Assembly: GCA_959600045.1 (NCBI GenBank)
Contig: CAUGKJ010000020.1
Coordinates: forward strand, 1 to 10,309
Reading direction: 5' to 3'
DNA: 10,309 bases
Origin: an uncultured Haemophilus sp.
Lineage (GTDB): Bacteria; Pseudomonadota; Gammaproteobacteria; Enterobacterales; Pasteurellaceae
The notes beneath the pieces are model-generated. The model searched no databases. It saw only the letters and a list, made by a program, of their open reading frames with translations, and was not told where the DNA came from. Of the stretch, positions 7,252 through 10,309 are shown piece by piece; positions within the stretch are counted from its first letter, which is position 1; each line of letters begins with the position of its first letter. A program made the position numbers and the translations under genes.

Positions 7252-8196
7252 TTACTGTAATTCGATGGCATAGTCTTTCAATTCTAGTGCTTCTGGAATC
7301 AAGCCTTTTTGATGCATAAACTCCGCCATTTGTTGATAACGTTTTGCATCCAATTGACGAGGTTTAGCTGCGAGTAAAGGTAAGGTATCTTTCCACGCTA
7401 ATTGATTTAATTCTGTATTGAGTTCTTTTGGCTTATGGTTCACAAAAGTTTGCCATGCTTCATCTGGATGGTTTTGTAGATAGGTTGTAGCTTGTTCAAG
7501 TGCGGTCAAAAAAGCGGAAATTTTTTTAGAGGCAAGATTGTTTTTGTTTGCGACTAAAATCAATTCATCATAAACCGGCACGCCATATTGTTCTGGGAAA
7601 AATGCCACGCCTTCTTGTTTTTCTAACTGGATCTGATTCAGTTCAAAATTACGAAATGCTCCTATGACCGCATCGACTTGCCCTGTTAAAAGAGAAGGGG
7701 AAAGAGACCAATTCACATTCACTAATTTTACGTCTTGGTTGCTGAGCCCGACGGCGTGGAGCATGGTATCGAGTAATACATCTTCAAAGCCACTGACTGA
7801 ATAGCCTACTTTTTTCCCTTTCAGATCGGCAAGCGTTTTGATATTGCTATTTTTGAGCACTACTACGCTATTTAATGGGCTGGAAATCAGAGAGCCTACA
7901 CGCACTAAAGGTAATCCTTCGGCGACTTGTTGATAAAGTTGAGGTTGATAATTAATAGCTAAGTCCACTTTTCCTGCAGCAACCAATTTAGGCGGTAACG
8001 ATGGATCGGCTGGTTCGATAATTTCGACGTCTAAGTTATTTTTTTCAAAAAAGCCTTTTTGTTGAGCCACGATGATCGCTGCGTGATCAGGGTTTACATA
8101 CCAATCAAGCATTAAGCTAATTTTCTCTCTTGCCAAGCTGGTAAAACTGGCGGTGAGTCCAATTAAAAGACTGAAATAACGTATGATTTTCTTCAT
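7252..8196 (-). CDS. thiY: Periplasmic pyrimidine-precursor binding protein ThiY (NMT1/THI5-like)
   Basis: This is the substrate-binding protein of an ABC importer for a thiamine pyrimidine precursor (formylaminopyrimidine or HMP). The 314-residue protein has a Sec signal peptide: KKIIR, a hydrophobic core, and likely cleavage after SLA (residue 22). No lipobox cysteine is seen, so it should be soluble in the periplasm. The mature part opens with ISLMLDWYVNPDHAAIIVA, the NMT1/THI5 signature D-W-x-x-N-x-x-H, then QQKGFF. It also shows VDLAINYQPQL (78-88), LKGKKVGYSVSGFEDVLLD (125-143) and the lobe-two segment VDAVIGAFRNFE (174-185). AAGGAGA lies before the ATG, 25 bases after thiX. It resembles the product of H. 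influenzae HI0357, recalled from memory. The exact ligand cannot be read from sequence. Confidence 0.93.
   Translation of the reverse strand: MKKIIRYFSLLIGLTASFTSLAREKISLMLDWYVNPDHAAIIVAQQKGFFEKNNLDVEIIEPADPSLPPKLVAAGKVDLAINYQPQLYQQVAEGLPLVRVGSLISSPLNSVVVLKNSNIKTLADLKGKKVGYSVSGFEDVLLDTMLHAVGLSNQDVKLVNVNWSLSPSLLTGQVDAVIGAFRNFELNQIQLEKQEGVAFFPEQYGVPVYDELILVANKNNLASKKISAFLTALEQATTYLQNHPDEAWQTFVNHKPKELNTELNQLAWKDTLPLLAAKPRQLDAKRYQQMAEFMHQKGLIPEALELKDYAIELQ
7498..7506 (+). repeat. DNA uptake signal sequence, forward, inside thiY
   Basis: AAGTGCGGT is an exact 9-base core, preceded by C rather than A and followed by an A-rich run. It lies in the part of thiY encoding the helix TALEQATTYL. Confidence 0.88.
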
Positions 8197-8221
8197 TTTT
8201 GTCTCCTTTTGTCATGAAGAG

Positions 8222-8959
8222 TTAAACGTGCCAAATAAAACGGCGTAGTAGCCAATCGATGCTGAAATATAAACAAAGTGAAATTGCCACTAAGATCAGC
8301 AACGCGGCAAACATTAAATCTACCTGCATCCGAGCGTTGGCATGGATCATCAAATAGCCAAGCCCTTCTGATGAACCTACCCATTCTCCAATTACAGCGC
8401 CAATCGGAGCGACTGAAACGGCAATGCGAAAGCCTGATGCAAATGCAGGCAATGCGGCAGGCAAGCGTACTTTGAGTAATAAACGTAAAGGGGAAGGTTT
8501 GAACGTTTTGGCGAGATCGAGCCAAGCTTGAGGTGTATTGCGTAAGCCATCGTAACAGGCTGCGGTTACAGGGAAATAGATAATGAGAATGGCCATAACA
8601 ATTTTTGATGGCATACCATAACCTAGCCAAAGTACGAGTATGGGGGTGATAGCAAAAACAGGAATCGCTTGAGAAATGATTAAAACCGGTAACAGTAATG
8701 ATGATGTTTTAGGTGAAAAAGAGAGTAACAGGGCTGATGACAATCCAAAAAGAAATCCCAGTAGCAGCCCTAAGCCAATTTCAATTAAGGTGATTTGTGT
8801 ATGTTGCCAAAGTAGTATTGAATGAGAAGTTAATTGCAGCAATACAGCTTGCGGAGAAGGAAATATGTAATGTGGAAAATCACCAAATACGCTAATAAGT
8901 TGCCAAAGACACAGCAATATAATTCCAATAAAGAGCGGTTTAAGAAGGCTAAGTTTCAT
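8222..8959 (-). CDS. thiX: ABC transporter permease ThiX (thiamine pyrimidine precursor)
   Basis: This is the inner-membrane permease of the ThiXYZ importer. The 245-residue protein has about six hydrophobic segments, at roughly 8-26, 57-80, 88-112, 120-136, 178-195 and 214-236. The cytoplasmic coupling (EAA-type) loop lies at about 137-172: YDGLRNTPQAWLDLAKTF, then LPAALPAFASGFRIA. It belongs to the SsuC/TauC-like branch of BPD permeases, and IFPSPQAVL (32-40) near the start is typical of that branch. Specificity for a pyrimidine comes from its place between thiZ and thiY and under the TPP riboswitch. Its start overlaps the thiZ stop by four bases (ATGA), with GAGGGG just before it inside thiZ. 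Confidence 0.93.
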   Translation of the reverse strand: MKLSLLKPLFIGIILLCLWQLISVFGDFPHYIFPSPQAVLLQLTSHSILLWQHTQITLIEIGLGLLLGFLFGLSSALLLSFSPKTSSLLLPVLIISQAIPVFAITPILVLWLGYGMPSKIVMAILIIYFPVTAACYDGLRNTPQAWLDLAKTFKPSPLRLLLKVRLPAALPAFASGFRIAVSVAPIGAVIGEWVGSSEGLGYLMIHANARMQVDLMFAALLILVAISLCLYFSIDWLLRRFIWHV

Positions 8960-9681
8960 CTTTTCCCCTCTAATAACTCATTTAATAATTGCTGTTGGAG
9001 AACCCATAAATTTTCTTGGTTAAGTTCTCGTGGTGCTTTACCTTCAGGTTTTATAACATCAGATAATGCTGGTTGATTAGGCCGCGGTGAGCGTAATACA
9101 AAAATACGCTGGCTTAAGCGCAATGCTTCTTGAGGATCATGGGTAACCAATAACACTGATTTATCTTTTAATAGTTCATAGGCCAAGTTTTGTAATTGGT
9201 AACGACTAATTGCGTCAAGGGCAGAGAAAGGTTCATCAAGTAAAACTAAATTAGCGTTTTGCATTAATACTCGAGCGAGAGCAACTCTTTGTTTCTGTCC
9301 TCCAGACAATTGAGCACAGCTTTTATGAAGATGTTCTGACATGCCTACTTGTTCAAGTAGTGCTTTTGCTTGAAGAGTTGTTTTTGCAGATTTCTTCCCA
9401 AATAGTATGTTTTCTAATTGGACGTTATCAACAATTGAAAGCCAGGGATAAAGGGTATCTTTTTGTGGTAGCCATGCTACTCGAATATCAGGATGAAAGA
9501 TGATATTGCTTTGAACTTTCCCTTGTGCTTCAAGACCTGCAATTAATCTCAAAAGCGTTGATTTACCTACACCAGAGCAGCCAAGTAAACTTACCCACTC
9601 ATTAGGCAAAAGCGTTAAGTCAAGGTGTTTAAATAGTACCTGCTTACCAAAAGCAAGACTAAGATCCTGAATATGCACCAT
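8956..9681 (-). CDS. thiZ: ABC transporter ATP-binding protein ThiZ
   Basis: ThiZ is the cytoplasmic ATPase that powers ThiXY. The 241-residue protein shows the complete nucleotide-binding set: Walker A GCSGVGKST (34-42), Q-loop Gln73 in WLPQKDTLYPW, ABC signature LSGGQ (125-129), Walker B NLVLLDE (144-150), D-loop SALD (153-156) and switch His181 in LLVTHDPQEALRLS. By sequence it is close to the nitrate/taurine/aliphatic sulfonate ATPases, so the assignment depends on context. It is the first gene of the operon, 87 bases after the end of the TPP aptamer. Its ribosome site AAGG (9690-9693, read on the - strand) lies eight bases before the ATG and can be drawn in competing weak hairpins. It couples by ATGA overlap to thiX. 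Confidence 0.93.
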   Translation of the reverse strand: MVHIQDLSLAFGKQVLFKHLDLTLLPNEWVSLLGCSGVGKSTLLRLIAGLEAQGKVQSNIIFHPDIRVAWLPQKDTLYPWLSIVDNVQLENILFGKKSAKTTLQAKALLEQVGMSEHLHKSCAQLSGGQKQRVALARVLMQNANLVLLDEPFSALDAISRYQLQNLAYELLKDKSVLLVTHDPQEALRLSQRIFVLRSPRPNQPALSDVIKPEGKAPRELNQENLWVLQQQLLNELLEGKR

Positions 9682-9768
9682 AGTATTAACCTTACTGATT
9701 AATAACTAAAGGCTTTGAGAAAAAAAGGATTGAAAATAGATATGAAGAATGAAAAGTATTTTGGCATA

Positions 9769-9843
9769 TTAGTTTCCTACGTCAGTGCTAACTGTTTCAG
9801 GTTCACGGGTATTATCTCAGCCACTTTGTGGCACCCCGACTAA
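9769..9843 (-). promoter_or_regulatory. TPP riboswitch (THI element) controlling thiZXY-tenA-thiMDE
   Basis: Read on the - strand, all core parts of the aptamer are present. P1 is TTAGT (9839-9843) with ACTAA (9769-9773). The 5' side has GGGGTGCC with P3 GCCAC/GTGGC. The conserved CTGAGA (9815-9820) is followed by ACCC, which pairs with GGGT as P2. Then come GTGAACCTGA, P5 CAGT/ACTG, and the closing TAGGAAA. The aptamer binds thiamine pyrophosphate in the mRNA and shuts off expression when TPP is plentiful. It lies 87 bases before the thiZ start. No GC-rich terminator hairpin is seen between them, so control of translation start is more likely than premature termination, though this is inferred. 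Confidence 0.97.
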
Positions 9844-9853
9844 ATTTGGGTAG

Positions 9854-9882
9854 ATTCTATATCTCAATTCAGAATAAAACAA
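9854..9882 (-). promoter_or_regulatory. Sigma-70-like promoter of the thiamine salvage operon
   Basis: On the - strand TTGTTT (at 9882-9877) and TAGAAT (at 9859-9854) are separated by exactly 17 bases, with four and five matches to the consensus hexamers. Transcription would start near 9847, just before the first strand of the riboswitch P1 stem, which is what a riboswitch leader needs. Confidence 0.65.
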
Positions 9883-10062
9883 GAGCAAAATTGTATTAAT
9901 TACGATTTAGATTTCTTTTTAGTTTGTGAAAAATTACTTAACTGTTGAGAGCAAGAGAAAATAAAACAGATTAGAAGAATGAGAGAAAACCATAATTTCC
10001 AACCTAGCAATAATTAAAAGTTAAATATTGGACTAGGTATTGATTATAGGTTTGGAATTAGA
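9883..10062. other. Gene-free spacer between tRNA-Leu and the thiamine promoter
   Basis: About 180 AT-rich bases. Apart from the inverted repeat at 10002-10038, I see no open frame with a ribosome site, no RNA gene and no recognisable repeat. Together with the riboswitch leader it makes a stretch of about 380 bases without protein-coding content. Confidence 0.6.
10002..10038. repeat. AT-rich inverted repeat after the tRNA cluster
   Basis: ACCTAGCAATA (10002-10012) mirrors TATTG (10026-10030) plus CTAGGT (10033-10038), with a two-base bulge (GA). A further TTAA/TTAA pairing inside leaves a three-base loop. It lies 25 bases past the last tRNA on the - strand. Neither strand has an immediate T tract, so it is not a standard intrinsic terminator; it may stabilise or help process the 3' end of the tRNA transcript. 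Confidence 0.4.
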
Positions 10063-10149
10063 TGGTGCCCGAAGCCAGACTTGAACTGGCACGCCTCGAA
10101 AGGCGAGGGATTTTAAATCCCTTGTGTCTACCGATTCCACCACTCGGGC
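10063..10149 (-). tRNA. tRNA-Leu (anticodon UAA)
   Basis: An 87-base gene with encoded CCA (10063-10065 on the + strand). The acceptor stem GCCCGAG pairs with TTCGGGC, ending in a G-U pair. The D region is TGGTGGAATCGGTAGACA as in class II leucine tRNAs. The anticodon loop TTTAAAA has TAA at 10115-10113, the long variable arm CTCGCCTTTCGAGGCG is typical of Leu, and the T arm is GCCAG/CTGGC with TTCAAGT. It is the last gene of the cluster and closely resembles E. coli leuZ. Confidence 0.97.
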
Positions 10150-10177
10150 ATCGAGTGATTAACTAACTGCGTGGTTA

Positions 10178-10251
10178 TGGAGGCGTGTCCCGGAGTCGAA
10201 CCGAGCTACATGGATTTGCAATCCAGTGCATAACCGCTTTGCTAACACGCC
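10178..10251 (-). tRNA. tRNA-Cys (anticodon GCA)
   Basis: A 74-base gene with encoded CCA (10178-10180). The acceptor stem GGCGTGT pairs with ACACGCC, discriminator T as in tRNA-Cys. The anticodon stem-loop GGATTGCAAATCC has GCA at 10219-10217. It lies 28 bases before tRNA-Leu and 7 bases after tRNA-Gly in the same orientation, so all three are probably cut from one precursor. Confidence 0.97.
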
Positions 10252-10258
10252 GTTAATT

Positions 10259-10309
<51 letters not shown>

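Noticed and set aside
8193..8630. A 145-codon - strand frame overlapping thiX
   Set aside because: It is a frame-shifted reading of thiX, with Cys- and Arg-rich content and no motif, while the thiX frame has the full permease pattern.

Overview
The window looks like a chromosomal segment from a Pasteurellaceae bacterium, most likely Haemophilus or a close relative such as Aggregatibacter. Three things point there: six exact copies of the 9-base DNA uptake signal AAGTGCGGT (both strands), low-GC coding sequence, and a gene set matching that family, including an AcpT-like enzyme next to hflKC, a triheme peroxidase and thiamine salvage genes. The species cannot be fixed from the sequence alone. 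It is ordinary core and metabolic DNA: I see no transposase, phage gene, CRISPR array or toxin-antitoxin pair.

Layout, left half (+ strand). The 3' end of a phosphopantetheinyl transferase gene (1-325) ends at an AT-rich hairpin terminator. Next comes hflK-hflC (455-2580), whose stop and start codons overlap (TAATG). The pair encodes the membrane SPFH complex that partners the FtsH protease, and it is preceded by a sequence closely resembling a sigma-32 heat-shock promoter. After a terminator built on an uptake signal and a short gap lies a gene for a membrane-anchored triheme peroxidase (2817-4205, three CXXCH motifs) of the YhjA/quinol peroxidase type. It ends at a strong hairpin, also containing an uptake signal, which separates it from the convergent thiamine operon.

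Layout, right half (- strand). Reading right to left, the end of a Gly(GCC)-Cys(GCA)-Leu(UAA) tRNA cluster is followed by a spacer, a sigma-70-like promoter, a TPP riboswitch (9769-9843) and a tightly packed seven-gene operon: thiZ, thiX, thiY, tenA, thiM, thiD, thiE. Together these form a thiamine salvage unit. ThiXYZ (ABC ATPase, permease, periplasmic binding protein) brings in a pyrimidine precursor. TenA converts aminopyrimidine to HMP, ThiD phosphorylates HMP to HMP-PP, ThiM phosphorylates the thiazole alcohol, and ThiE joins the two into thiamine phosphate. No de novo genes (thiC, thiG, thiH, thiF, thiS) and no final TMP/thiamine kinase are present in the window.

The most interesting points are the single-riboswitch salvage operon with no obvious leader terminator, the three-heme peroxidase, the heat-shock-like promoter of hflKC, and a small decayed-looking reading frame on the - strand between hflC and the peroxidase gene. 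I found no clearly novel system.
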